Assembly: GCA_021786335.1 (NCBI GenBank)
Contig: JAJYNM010000064.1
Span: forward strand, 1-21,179
Direction of reading: 5' to 3'
DNA from: an archaeon
GTDB lineage: Archaea > Thermoproteota > Nitrososphaeria > Nitrososphaerales > UBA183
Length of the DNA: 21,179 bases
Shown here one piece after another: positions 14,503 through 21,131 of the stretch. A model generated the notes under the pieces. It was given only the letters and a program-made list of their open reading frames with translations. It had not been told where the DNA came from and ran no database searches. A program made the translations under genes and the position numbers. Positions within the stretch are counted from its first letter, which is position 1, and each line of letters begins with the position of its first letter.

Positions 14503-15197
14503 TTCTTCTCACTCCTCCTGTCACCGAAGACCCCACTTTTTCCGAAGATTGAATAGCTGATCCTCCTCCCGGGATTAACCATTGAGGTCGCGGCGACGAG
14601 GTCCTCGAGTTCCTTCGCGTAGTCATCCAGCTCCGCGCCGTCGGTCGGGCCGTCCCACGGGAACTGCACAGAGATGGCGGTCGACCCATTAGGCGAAACC
14701 TGCTCTTCTTCTCGGACCGTCGCCTTCACCACCCCTCCCACCCTGTCGACCTCCAGCTTCACCGAGAACGTCATGGGGCCGCTCATCACGATGATGGGGC
14801 GAGGCGGGAGGTTGCTCTCCTCGGCCAGCGCGTAGGTGAACCCGAAGACGCACTGCAGGGCGTTCCCCAGGTAGCCCCTGGAGACAATGCGCAGCCCCCT
14901 CTTCGAGGAGGGCTTTTCTCCGAACCGCAGCAGGAGGTCGAGGTCCGACCGAGACAGCTTCCTGCTCCCGTTGTCTGAGACGACCACCCTCACGGCCCCT
15001 CCCACAAGGGAGACGTCCAGCCGTATCTCGTCGGCATCCTCCTTGTCGAGGGCGTTGGCGAGCATCTCGTTGAGGGCGAACTTCGGGACCTCGTCCGGGT
15101 CAGCGACCCCTGTGTGCTTCTTCAGCTCGTCCAGGTCTACGAAGTCCAGCCCGCTCGGGACCCCGCCCCTGATCACGTCAGCGATGGCATCTGTCAT
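14499..15197 (-). CDS. GHKL ATPase, stand-alone topoisomerase VI subunit B-like ATP-binding domain
   Basis: A 232-aa protein with the Bergerat fold. The N-box is E44-M-L-A-N48-A-L-D51, the G1 box is SDNGS (74-78), and the G2 region is SRGYLGNAL (106-114) after FGEKPSSK. A GSTAISVQFP strand (about 170-180) is the G3-like end. The NALD box and SSK ... GxxGNAL order resemble topoisomerase VI B and related Spo11-associated GHKL proteins more than histidine kinases. It is less than half the usual length of Top6B (about 500 aa or more): the H2TH and transducer domains are absent. The next gene starts within its stop codon and encodes the Top6A/Spo11-like partner. Probable role: ATP-driven dimer gate controlling the partner's DNA cleavage. 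ATG 15197 follows a TATA-like TTTATAAG by about 31 nt. Confidence 0.85.
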   Translation of the reverse strand: MTDAIADVIRGGVPSGLDFVDLDELKKHTGVADPDEVPKFALNEMLANALDKEDADEIRLDVSLVGGAVRVVVSDNGSRKLSRSDLDLLLRFGEKPSSKRGLRIVSRGYLGNALQCVFGFTYALAEESNLPPRPIIVMSGPMTFSVKLEVDRVGGVVKATVREEEQVSPNGSTAISVQFPWDGPTDGAELDDYAKELEDLVAATSMVNPGRRISYSIFGKSGVFGDRRSEKK

Positions 15198-15265
15198 TTA
15201 GTATACCCCCTATACCAGTCCTTTCTTATAAATGTTATATACGCTACCCCCTAAACCCCAGGAGC
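15198..15265. promoter_or_regulatory. Divergent promoter region with overlapping TATA boxes and a TATACC direct repeat
   Basis: For the plus strand, TTATATAC at 15235-15242 is about 27 nt before ATG 15266. For the minus strand, TTTATAAG at 15225-15232 is about 31 nt before ATG 15197. TATACC is repeated at 15202-15207 and 15211-15216 near the minus-strand start, and CTACCCCCTAAACCCC (15244-15259) lies before the plus-strand start. The winged-helix protein encoded at 15266 is the obvious candidate to bind here and control both directions. Confidence 0.6.
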
Positions 15266-16138
15266 ATGGCCCAGGCCGTCTCAGCTACGAAGTCCAGAAT
15301 CCTCCTGCTAGCTGACGGGAACCCTCAGAGATGGACCGACCTGCTGGAGGCGACCGGGGTGACCCCGAAGGCCCTCCTAGACCACCTTAATGAGCTTCAG
15401 AGGAGGCGGTGGATTGAGAAAGACAAGAACAACAACTACGTCACCACGGAGGTCGGCCGGAAGGTCCTGAAGGAGGGAGGGATGGAACTCCTAGCCATCG
15501 AGGCTGCGAAGGAGGAGGCTGAAGCGGAGGCCAGGGAGGAGTTCGAGGAGAAGGGCGGCAAAGGGGAGGACCTCTTCAGGCCCTCATGGCGCCTTCGTAC
15601 CTTTGCTTCGGAGGAGTTCGAGGTGCGGCCGATTAGGAAGACCTTGCTCACCCTTGGCGGCTACGGTCTGGTGTCAGTCAAAAGGCAAATCTTCGGGCCC
15701 CTGAAAGGGGTAGAAGCGCGGTATGCCGACTGGCTGATGGGCCTGAGGATCAGGGCAGTGGACTACGAAAGCGTGAGGATTTCTTATCCTGCTGCCATCA
15801 GGCACCTTGCATCCGCCCTATGGCTGGAAGCGGAGGAGTTCGTCCACGAGCCGCTCTTCGACTACGGGAGTTCATTCGAACATCCAGCGAACCAAAGGCT
15901 CCTCGAGTCGCTGACCACAGGAATCAAAGGGGACAACGAAAAGTCAGAGGTCTGGTCACGGCTGAAGAGGGACATAGATGCTGACAGCACGAAGACGCTC
16001 GGAAAGAAGGTCAATCTCGACGAGACAGAGTTCGCCAGGACGCTCGGATGGGTCAGGGTCAAGGAACTCACCCTCGGGAGGAGGTATCAAAGGGAGTGGC
16101 CCAACCTCCTGCGATCGGCTATGAGGGGCGTTGGCTAG
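15266..16138 (+). CDS. Winged-helix DNA-binding protein, probable regulator of the topoisomerase-like operon
   Basis: A 290-aa protein. Residues about 8-68 form an ArsR/MarR-like winged helix (SRILLLADGNPQRWTDLLEA, TPKALLDHLNELQRRRWIEK, NNNYVTTEVGRKVL). A very acidic, probably coiled-coil helix (about 74-100, EAAKEEAEAEAREEFEEKGG) follows. The C-terminal two thirds are a mixed alpha-beta domain of no family I recognise, with repeated Trp/Arg-rich helices. It is divergent from the GHKL gene, with start sites 68 nt apart, which suggests control of the shared promoter and of itself. It ends two bases into a convergent small gene. Its role as a transcription factor is inferred from the N-domain; the C-terminal domain may sense a ligand or bind another element protein. 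Confidence 0.75.
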   Translation: MAQAVSATKSRILLLADGNPQRWTDLLEATGVTPKALLDHLNELQRRRWIEKDKNNNYVTTEVGRKVLKEGGMELLAIEAAKEEAEAEAREEFEEKGGKGEDLFRPSWRLRTFASEEFEVRPIRKTLLTLGGYGLVSVKRQIFGPLKGVEARYADWLMGLRIRAVDYESVRISYPAAIRHLASALWLEAEEFVHEPLFDYGSSFEHPANQRLLESLTTGIKGDNEKSEVWSRLKRDIDADSTKTLGKKVNLDETEFARTLGWVRVKELTLGRRYQREWPNLLRSAMRGVG

Positions 16139-16293
16139 GGCTTCTCTATCACTACCCGTTTCCCGTCTATCCTGGCGACCAGCTCCTCCAGGGGCTTGAA
16201 CGGGAAGGAGCTGTCCCTGACGAGCTGCGTCGAGAGGTTGATGCTATACCTCCCTTTTGAAACGTAGATTTTGACCTTGGCCTGGGCGGTCAT
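16135..16293 (-). CDS. Small 52-aa basic protein, AbrB-like in outline
   Basis: ATG 16293 to TAG 16135 encodes 52 aa: an opening strand (VKIYVSKGRY), then LSTQLVRDSSFPFKPLEEL, then VARIDGKRVVIEKP. The strand - helix - 'pl.eL.aridg..vvI' order resembles small swapped-hairpin (AbrB/SpoVT-like) DNA-binding proteins, often antitoxins or element regulators, but the match is only in outline. Its stop codon overlaps that of the convergent winged-helix gene. TTATAA at 16318-16323 lies about 27 nt upstream, the correct leaderless spacing, and codon use is regular. It is too short for many gene finders. Confidence 0.6.
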   Translation of the reverse strand: MTAQAKVKIYVSKGRYSINLSTQLVRDSSFPFKPLEELVARIDGKRVVIEKP

Positions 16294-16317
16294 TCGCTGA
16301 TCTGGCGTATGTTCGTG

Positions 16318-16323
16318 TTATAA
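16318..16323 (-). promoter_or_regulatory. TATA-like box for the 52-aa gene
   Basis: TTATAA is centred about 27 nt before ATG 16293. It reads the same on both strands; the minus-strand spacing to a start codon gives its direction. Confidence 0.45.
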
Positions 16324-16350
16324 TAGTTCGGGGCCCCCATGCGTGGGTGA

Positions 16351-16380
16351 TTATATACATACGATATTACGTAATATTGT
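16351..16380 (+). promoter_or_regulatory. Promoter with palindromic operator before the 436-aa gene
   Basis: TTATATAC (16351-16358) is centred 26-27 nt before ATG 16381 and is identical to the box before the winged-helix gene. Between it and the ATG lies the perfect 14-bp palindrome ATATTACGTAATAT (16364-16377), extending to 20 bp with one mismatched pair (16361-16380). A dimeric protein bound there would cover the transcription start. Confidence 0.65.
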
Positions 16381-17691
16381 ATGCTCATCCTTCCGGTCAA
16401 CGCAAGCGTGGACGAAGTGGCGGAAATGGAGAGGAGGAAGGGGCCCCTCAGCGGCGAACAGGTCATCTGGAAGAAGGTCACCTGGTGGCCCTACCTCGAC
16501 TGCGTCCTCAACATGGAGCCGTACCACACGAATAGGAGGGTCGCCGTCGCCCTGGCTGTGGACTGGATCACGATGGAGAAGGGGGAGGCGGAGGTGGTCC
16601 AACACAGGCTGGCCCCCATGTTCAACCTGGTGCACGCCCTGCTTTCGAGAGCACCCCCGGAGGCGGAGCTGGAGGACGTCCCTGGCCTGCCGGTGACGGA
16701 TCTAGTCGTGCAGCAGAACTTCGCCCCCGACGAGCCGACGTTCACGCGGTTAAGCGAGGCCCTCCGTGGGTGCAGGGACATACTGCTGTCGATGCGGCAG
16801 GGGGAGCAGGTAACCACGGCGCAGGGCGACCCCCGGAGCGTTTTCTACCAGGCGATGGCTCCTGCGAAACCAGTGGTGGAGGAGCTGATGCTCCCCGAAG
16901 GGTACGCGAGGGAGCTGGAAATCCTGGACGGGAGGAAGATCATGGGTATCACGACGGAGAGCCTGATGACCAACTGGGGGATGAGGGACAAGGGGTGGTG
17001 GATGATTCAGTCGCAGAGGCCGTTCTGGTTGCCACTGCTCGTCGCACACTACGGCAACCCTGGTGGGACATTTTGGAGGATCGTCGTCTTCGACAGGAAC
17101 GGCGTGAAGCTCTTGGACAGGAGGCCGAGGTGGAGGTTCGTCCCCTGGGTGGCCCAGCTGGAAGAGCATAGGGTCCTGGACGGGACGGTCGAGTACCTCG
17201 GTAACGAGTTCTGGAGGCTGGACAAGAAGAGGGTGAACCAGAGCGACAAGGCGGAGAAGAACCGGCTGGCGGTCGAGGAGACCGAAATTCTCGACCAACT
17301 GGATGGGCTGTTGCCGACCTACAGGCACTTCGACAGGAAGTTCAGGTTCGACCTGTTCTGCTCGGCCTCGATGCTCTGCCTCAGCGTCAACGATTATTCA
17401 AGAGGGATGAGCTACGCCAGCGCCTCTCTGGAGCTGGCACCCAATGATGGGAGACCCCACATATCGTGGGCTCTAAACGCAATACACTTCAAAGAGAACC
17501 AGGTGGAGGCAATTCAAAGATGCCTGAAGGGGGTGCGACTCCCGCCAGTTGCAGGGGACGGGAAGACTGCTTCTGATTCCCTAGAACTTCTCAAACTCGA
17601 ACTCGAAAAAGAAGGAGGCAGCGATGAACTTGTGAAATTGACGGGACGAGAATTAACGGACCACACACGTTTTGGCCCGTTGTTTAAATAG
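16381..17691 (+). CDS. Orphan 436-aa soluble protein
   Basis: I do not recognise a family. The protein is rich in Trp, Arg and Glu and has no signal peptide or membrane segment. The N-terminal half (about 1-150) is mostly helical (WKKVTWWPYLDCVLNMEP, EALRGCRDILLSMRQ). A central beta-rich part (about 200-265) contains WWMIQSQRPFWLPLLVAHYG and FWRIVVFDRNGVKLLDRRPR. The region about 325-385 looks like tetratricopeptide-type helix pairs (SYASASLELAPNDG, SWALNAIHFKENQ). The last 60 residues are more polar and slightly less GC-rich. It appears to be transcribed alone, under a palindromic operator. A role in the element is likely from position only. Confidence 0.7.
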   Translation: MLILPVNASVDEVAEMERRKGPLSGEQVIWKKVTWWPYLDCVLNMEPYHTNRRVAVALAVDWITMEKGEAEVVQHRLAPMFNLVHALLSRAPPEAELEDVPGLPVTDLVVQQNFAPDEPTFTRLSEALRGCRDILLSMRQGEQVTTAQGDPRSVFYQAMAPAKPVVEELMLPEGYARELEILDGRKIMGITTESLMTNWGMRDKGWWMIQSQRPFWLPLLVAHYGNPGGTFWRIVVFDRNGVKLLDRRPRWRFVPWVAQLEEHRVLDGTVEYLGNEFWRLDKKRVNQSDKAEKNRLAVEETEILDQLDGLLPTYRHFDRKFRFDLFCSASMLCLSVNDYSRGMSYASASLELAPNDGRPHISWALNAIHFKENQVEAIQRCLKGVRLPPVAGDGKTASDSLELLKLELEKEGGSDELVKLTGRELTDHTRFGPLFK

Positions 17692-17695
17692 TCTG

Positions 17696-17726
17696 TATAT
17701 ATGTCCTATTAAATATTCTTAATAGG
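17696..17726 (+). promoter_or_regulatory. Promoter and perfect inverted repeat before the toxin-antitoxin pair
   Basis: TATATAT (17696-17702) is followed by CCTATTAA (17705-17712), a 6-bp spacer, and TTAATAGG (17719-17726), perfect 8-bp arms. The repeat lies 22 nt before GTG 17748 and over the likely transcription start. AbiEi antitoxins are known to repress their own operons by binding inverted repeats, so this is the expected operator. Confidence 0.65.
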
Positions 17727-17747
17727 TAGTGCACTCGAGTAACAACG

Positions 17748-18470
17748 GTGGCCAAAGTGGCACATGCTTACGGAACAGGGGGGCGGCTTCTCGAACAACT
17801 CGCTCTGAAGGACGAACTGAGCATCAGTCAGCTCGCTAAAGGAGCGGGAGTGACGTACCCGACGGCCTTGTACGGAGTGGGGTCGTTTCAGTTCGTCGAA
17901 TTCAAGAGGATGGGCAGGGAAAAGATTGCGAAGATAAGGGACGAGGACGTGGATGCCGTCTACCCCTTCTTGATTCTCTCTCAGGCGAACGATGTGAAGA
18001 AAGCAGAACTGGCGCTGGCATTCCTAGCAAGGAAAGGTTTCGAAGACGCCATACTCGGCGGAGAGGTTGCCCTCGAGATACAATTGCCGGTAAAGGACGT
18101 CGAACCAGACCCAGAAATAGAGATAAGGACGCGAAATATCGAGGCGTTCCACAACTTCCTGCGGCGAACGTTCAAAGGGAGTAGGAACCTATCTGCTCAC
18201 CTCCTTTCCAACTCGAGAATAGTCGAGGACAATGACATTCGGCACGCCAAGAAGATAGGCCTGCTTAACGTTGCAATCCCAGAGAAGTTGCTGGTCGACG
18301 CGATTGCAGAGAACAAGTCCGTGGTGTTCATAGAGACCGTTGCGGAATCGATGGCCAATTCGAAGACCCAAATCGACGAAGATTTTCTCAGAGAGTACAG
18401 CCGGAACAGAGGAGTCGGCGATCGGGCCCTTCAAGAACTCGAAGAAGCCAAGGGAGCCGGATTCCCATAG
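17748..18470 (+). CDS. AbiEi-like antitoxin and transcriptional repressor
   Basis: A 240-aa protein upstream of an AbiEii-like toxin. Residues about 10-55 form a winged helix (GRLLEQLALKDELSISQLAK, VTYPTALYGV). The rest is a helix and strand mix without catalytic motifs, as in the larger AbiEi/COG5340-type antitoxins. Known AbiEi proteins neutralise the nucleotidyltransferase toxin and repress the operon through the winged helix. Starting at GTG 17748 places the inverted repeat 17705-17726 directly upstream. The toxin frame begins 17 nt after the stop of this gene. Assignment rests on the gene pair and the wHTH rather than on a strong sequence signature. Confidence 0.7.
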   Translation: MAKVAHAYGTGGRLLEQLALKDELSISQLAKGAGVTYPTALYGVGSFQFVEFKRMGREKIAKIRDEDVDAVYPFLILSQANDVKKAELALAFLARKGFEDAILGGEVALEIQLPVKDVEPDPEIEIRTRNIEAFHNFLRRTFKGSRNLSAHLLSNSRIVEDNDIRHAKKIGLLNVAIPEKLLVDAIAENKSVVFIETVAESMANSKTQIDEDFLREYSRNRGVGDRALQELEEAKGAGFP

Positions 18471-18487
18471 TCTCGAACAGGCAGATC

Positions 18488-19330
18488 GTGGATGTCGCGA
18501 GCAGACTCGGTCTGCACGAGTCACTGGTGGAAAGGGAGTACAACCTTCTGATCACTCTCGAAGAGTTCAGGGCGAAGGGGCTGATGAAAGGAGGGGATCC
18601 ACTAGTCCTTGGCGGTGGCCACGGAGTCAGGGCTTATCTACCCCAAGAGCTTCAAAGGTTCAGCATCGATCTCGACTTCTACTCCAGTGTCCCTGACATC
18701 CATCAGACTCTGAAGGACCTCAAGAGAGTGGGAGATGTAAGGGAAGTTGGATATGGAATACAGGAGGAGAAGAGATTCAAGAGGTATGACTCTGCGGTCC
18801 CAACGGATCTGAGGCAGTGCACCGTCGCGCTAGTCCGTTCGTACCACCAGTCATTCAAGCTGGGGGATGTTCCACCAGAATTCTCCATCACTGTAACCAA
18901 CACGCATCCTCCGAAATCATTCGAGATGCGGAAGCCGAAATCATACATCTCCGTTGACTATGTGAAGGGGGAGATACCGGTCTTGCCTGCTTCTCAGATC
19001 ATCGCAGGCAAGATGCAAATCATTCCGCATAGACCGGTTAAGGACCTCTACAAGGACATCTTTGACATCTATGCGCTGATGAAACTGAGCGATGCCAGAG
19101 TCACACGACCAGAACTGGGCGCTTCTCTCAAGGAAGCCCGGGTGAAGTTGACGCCGAGCATCCTCTACGAACGATTCAAAGAGGCTTCAGGGGCTGACGG
19201 AGCTAAGAACGCCATAAAGTTGCCCAAGGAAGCGCGTCGAACCTACCTCGACAACTGGGATGGGATTCATGCCTTCGTGAAGGAGGAGACCTTCGCGGTC
19301 ATGAAGGCCGCTGGCTACCTCTCAGACTAG
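18488..19330 (+). CDS. AbiEii-like nucleotidyltransferase toxin
   Basis: A 280-aa protein with the AbiEii/MNT-type motif: PLVLGGGHGVRAY (38-50, G42-G44), then R57-F-S59-I-D61-L-D63-F, the 'GG...R.S.DLDF' metal-binding and nucleotide site. Downstream, ASQIIAGKMQIIPHRPVKD and DIFDIYAL match the conserved K ... R ... D(L/I)yD region of the family. Members of this family transfer nucleotides to target RNA (tRNA in studied relatives) and stop growth, giving phage resistance or element stabilisation. All recognisable active-site residues are present. GTG 18488 is the first usable start; residues encoded just before it (IVSNRQI) look family-like, so a non-standard upstream start is possible. The gene is 17 nt after the antitoxin. 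Confidence 0.85.
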   Translation: MDVASRLGLHESLVEREYNLLITLEEFRAKGLMKGGDPLVLGGGHGVRAYLPQELQRFSIDLDFYSSVPDIHQTLKDLKRVGDVREVGYGIQEEKRFKRYDSAVPTDLRQCTVALVRSYHQSFKLGDVPPEFSITVTNTHPPKSFEMRKPKSYISVDYVKGEIPVLPASQIIAGKMQIIPHRPVKDLYKDIFDIYALMKLSDARVTRPELGASLKEARVKLTPSILYERFKEASGADGAKNAIKLPKEARRTYLDNWDGIHAFVKEETFAVMKAAGYLSD

Positions 19331-19441
19331 GGGCGCGTAAGTAGCGCGCGGAGCCCTCAGGACCGAGATGCATAGCGCGCTTGGCTCCTGGCCGCCGACG
19401 CTGGTTGGTGCGTATATACCGAAGGCGGATATGCAATTGAT
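19331..19441. other. Intergenic stretch with TAGCGCGC repeats and a TATA box, right border of the island
   Basis: TAGCGCGC occurs at about 19343-19350 and 19372-19379, and GGAGCC/GGCTCC form an inverted pair at 19351-19388. TATATAC at 19413-19419 is a good TATA box on the plus strand. No tRNA or obvious attachment site can be drawn here. This gap separates the accessory genes from the core cmk-cbf5 operon. Confidence 0.4.
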
Positions 19442-19633
19442 ATGACATCAACGAAGATTGACGCCGGAAATGAGGTAGGGCACCCGCAGGATGAGAGCTT
19501 TACCAGATTAGGCAATCCCAGCGTTCACGAGCCTCGATTGGGGCACTTAAAACCTAACTCGAAGCGGTGGCGTCCCCTGCCTCTCCCTTCCTGTGCGTCT
19601 TCCACAGCCGCGGGTAGGTGCCTGCCCTCATGA
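19442..19633 (+). CDS. Small ORF or transcript antisense to the end of cbf5 (uncertain)
   Basis: ATG 19442 lies 26 nt after the centre of TATATAC (19413-19419), the correct spacing for a leaderless message. The 63-aa product starts MTSTKIDAGNEVGHPQDESF and resembles no family. From about 19554 it runs antisense to cbf5 and reads as shadow (LPLPSCASSTAAG), so at most the first 37 codons could be real. It may equally be a non-coding RNA overlapping the cbf5 3' end. Confidence 0.25.
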   Translation: MTSTKIDAGNEVGHPQDESFTRLGNPSVHEPRLGHLKPNSKRWRPLPLPSCASSTAAGRCLPS

Positions 19634-20561
19634 CAACGCGGTCGGTCGACGCTGCCAGCCCCCGCTTCAGCGGTCGGAGCTCGTCGGCTGAGAGGAGCGC
19701 CTTGCCTATGGCGACCAGCTCCCCCTTGGCGCTCAATATGGCGACCGGGTCGTCCTTCTTGATCCCTGGCGAGAGGGAGAGCACGCCTGGGATGCCGAGG
19801 CGGGCGCCGTGGCAGATGGCGTCGACCGCGGAGTCGCGGATGACGATTCTTCCAATGGGTCCCAGGGACTCTTCCACCGGGAGGACCAGTCGCCGGAGCG
19901 GCGCTTCATCCCCCGCCTTCAACCGGAAGACTGCGTCGTTGAGCTGGTGGAGGGTGACGAACCCCCTCTCCTCGGTCAGGGGCCCCACCTTGGTTCGCCT
20001 GAGCTCCACCATCGTCGCCCCCACGCCGAGTACCTCTCCCAGATCGTAGATCAGCTTCCGTATGTACGTCCCGGACTGGCAGACCACCCTGAAGAGGTGC
20101 AGGTTCCCCGCCGATTCTTCTATCTTGAACTCGTAGACGGTCCTTGTCCTGGTCTGCCTGGACACGGAGGAGCGCTGGGGAGGGCGCTGGAAGATCTCGC
20201 CAGTGAACTCCGCCTTCACCCTTTCGAGCTCTTTCTTGGGGACGGAGGAGTGGACCCTCATCACACCTCGGTACTCCTTCGGGTAGAGCAGCAGCAGGCT
20301 CAGGGCCCTGGTCGACTGGCCGAGCCCGATTGGGAGGAGCCCGGAGACGGGAGGGTCGAGGGTGCCGCTGTGCCCGGCCTTCTCCACGCCGAGGAGTTTC
20401 CTGGTCCAAGCGACCACCTCGTGGCTGGTGGGGCCTCGGGGCTTGTCGAGAGGGACGAGGCCGTAGTCGAGCAGGGACTGGACGGGCCTCGAGGCGGGCA
20501 GGTGCCCGTGCTCGGGGTCAGAGGCCTCTTCGTCGAGGACAAGCATCTTCTGGGCTTGCAC
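19554..20561 (-). CDS. cbf5: Archaeal Cbf5/TruB-type RNA pseudouridine synthase
   Basis: A 335-aa protein. LVPLDKPRGPTSHEVVAW and KAGHSGTLDPPVSGLLPIGL carry the pseudouridine synthase motif with catalytic D69. FTGEIFQRPPQRSSVSR and SGTYIRKLIYDLG are further family blocks, and a PUA domain occupies about 245-320 (ARLGIPGVLSLSPGIKKDD, GELVAIGKAL). Archaeal Cbf5 is the catalytic subunit of H/ACA ribonucleoproteins and can also make tRNA pseudouridine 55. The start is GTG 20561, one base after the cmk stop; ATG at codon 6 is also possible. It lies in the cmk-cbf5 order common in archaea, so it belongs to the host core genome rather than the island. Confidence 0.95.
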   Translation of the reverse strand: MQAQKMLVLDEEASDPEHGHLPASRPVQSLLDYGLVPLDKPRGPTSHEVVAWTRKLLGVEKAGHSGTLDPPVSGLLPIGLGQSTRALSLLLLYPKEYRGVMRVHSSVPKKELERVKAEFTGEIFQRPPQRSSVSRQTRTRTVYEFKIEESAGNLHLFRVVCQSGTYIRKLIYDLGEVLGVGATMVELRRTKVGPLTEERGFVTLHQLNDAVFRLKAGDEAPLRRLVLPVEESLGPIGRIVIRDSAVDAICHGARLGIPGVLSLSPGIKKDDPVAILSAKGELVAIGKALLSADELRPLKRGLAASTDRVVMRAGTYPRLWKTHRKGEAGDATASS

Positions 20562-20562
20562 G

Positions 20563-21123
20563 TCAGTCCCTTCTGCTCTTCGCGTAGTGTATCACTATCT
20601 CGGCCACCTTGGTCTCGTCGATTGAGTCTGTCTCGACGACTAGGTCGAAGGGTTTGAGGTCCTTGCCGAACTCTATCCCGTAGATCTTCTTGTAGAGCCT
20701 GTAGTTCTCCAGATCCCTCACCGAGAGTATCGCCTCGCACTCGGAGACGCTGATCCCGTCCCTCTTGGACATCCTGCTGGCCCTGCTCTCCACAGACCCT
20801 GCAAGCCAGACCTTGATCCCGTCCTTGGTGAGCCATGGAACGGGGTAGCTTGTTATGACGACGTCACCTTTCTTGGCCTTCTTGAGTAGCCTGACGTCCA
20901 CCTCCTTGTCGAAGTCCAGATGGCGCTTCCTCTCCTGCAGGAACTTCATCCCTTCCCCCTTGTCCCACCAGTCTTCGCCCCCCGGGGTGTAGCCCTCTTC
21001 CACTGCCATCTCCTTTAGGACGTCCCCGCCGCCTACCATCGGGGTCCCCAGTGACTCCGCCACCTGGCGTGATACAGAGGTCTTACCCACGGCGGGCAGC
21101 CCGGAGATTATGATCGCCTTCAA
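20563..21123 (-). CDS. cmk: Archaeal-type cytidylate (CMP) kinase
   Basis: A 186-aa P-loop kinase. The Walker A motif GLPAVGKT spans 8-15, followed by GGGDVLKEMA in the NMP-binding region, VITSYPVPWL, the lid-like Arg-rich SRASRMSKRDG, and a C-terminal KPFDLVVETDSID strand. These features and the length fit the short archaeal Cmk, which phosphorylates CMP/dCMP with ATP. TTG 21123 is preceded by GGGAG five bases upstream. The gene is followed directly by cbf5 and preceded, 8 nt away, by another gene on the same strand, as in the archaeal adk - membrane protein - cmk - cbf5 order. Confidence 0.9.
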   Translation of the reverse strand: MKAIIISGLPAVGKTSVSRQVAESLGTPMVGGGDVLKEMAVEEGYTPGGEDWWDKGEGMKFLQERKRHLDFDKEVDVRLLKKAKKGDVVITSYPVPWLTKDGIKVWLAGSVESRASRMSKRDGISVSECEAILSVRDLENYRLYKKIYGIEFGKDLKPFDLVVETDSIDETKVAEIVIHYAKSRRD

Positions 21124-21131
21124 AGCGCTCC

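Noticed and set aside
14503..14689. Upstream start of the long frame at 14689
   Set aside because: The frame there overlaps the GHKL gene in another frame and reads as shadow. The real N-terminus starts at ATG 14502 and joins through the G6 run.
19331..19441. tRNA or attachment site at the island's right border
   Set aside because: No cloverleaf or T-loop consensus can be drawn; only short GC repeats are present.
19809..20657. Long plus-strand open frame (282 codons)
   Set aside because: Antisense to cbf5 and the end of cmk, both of which have clear family motifs.
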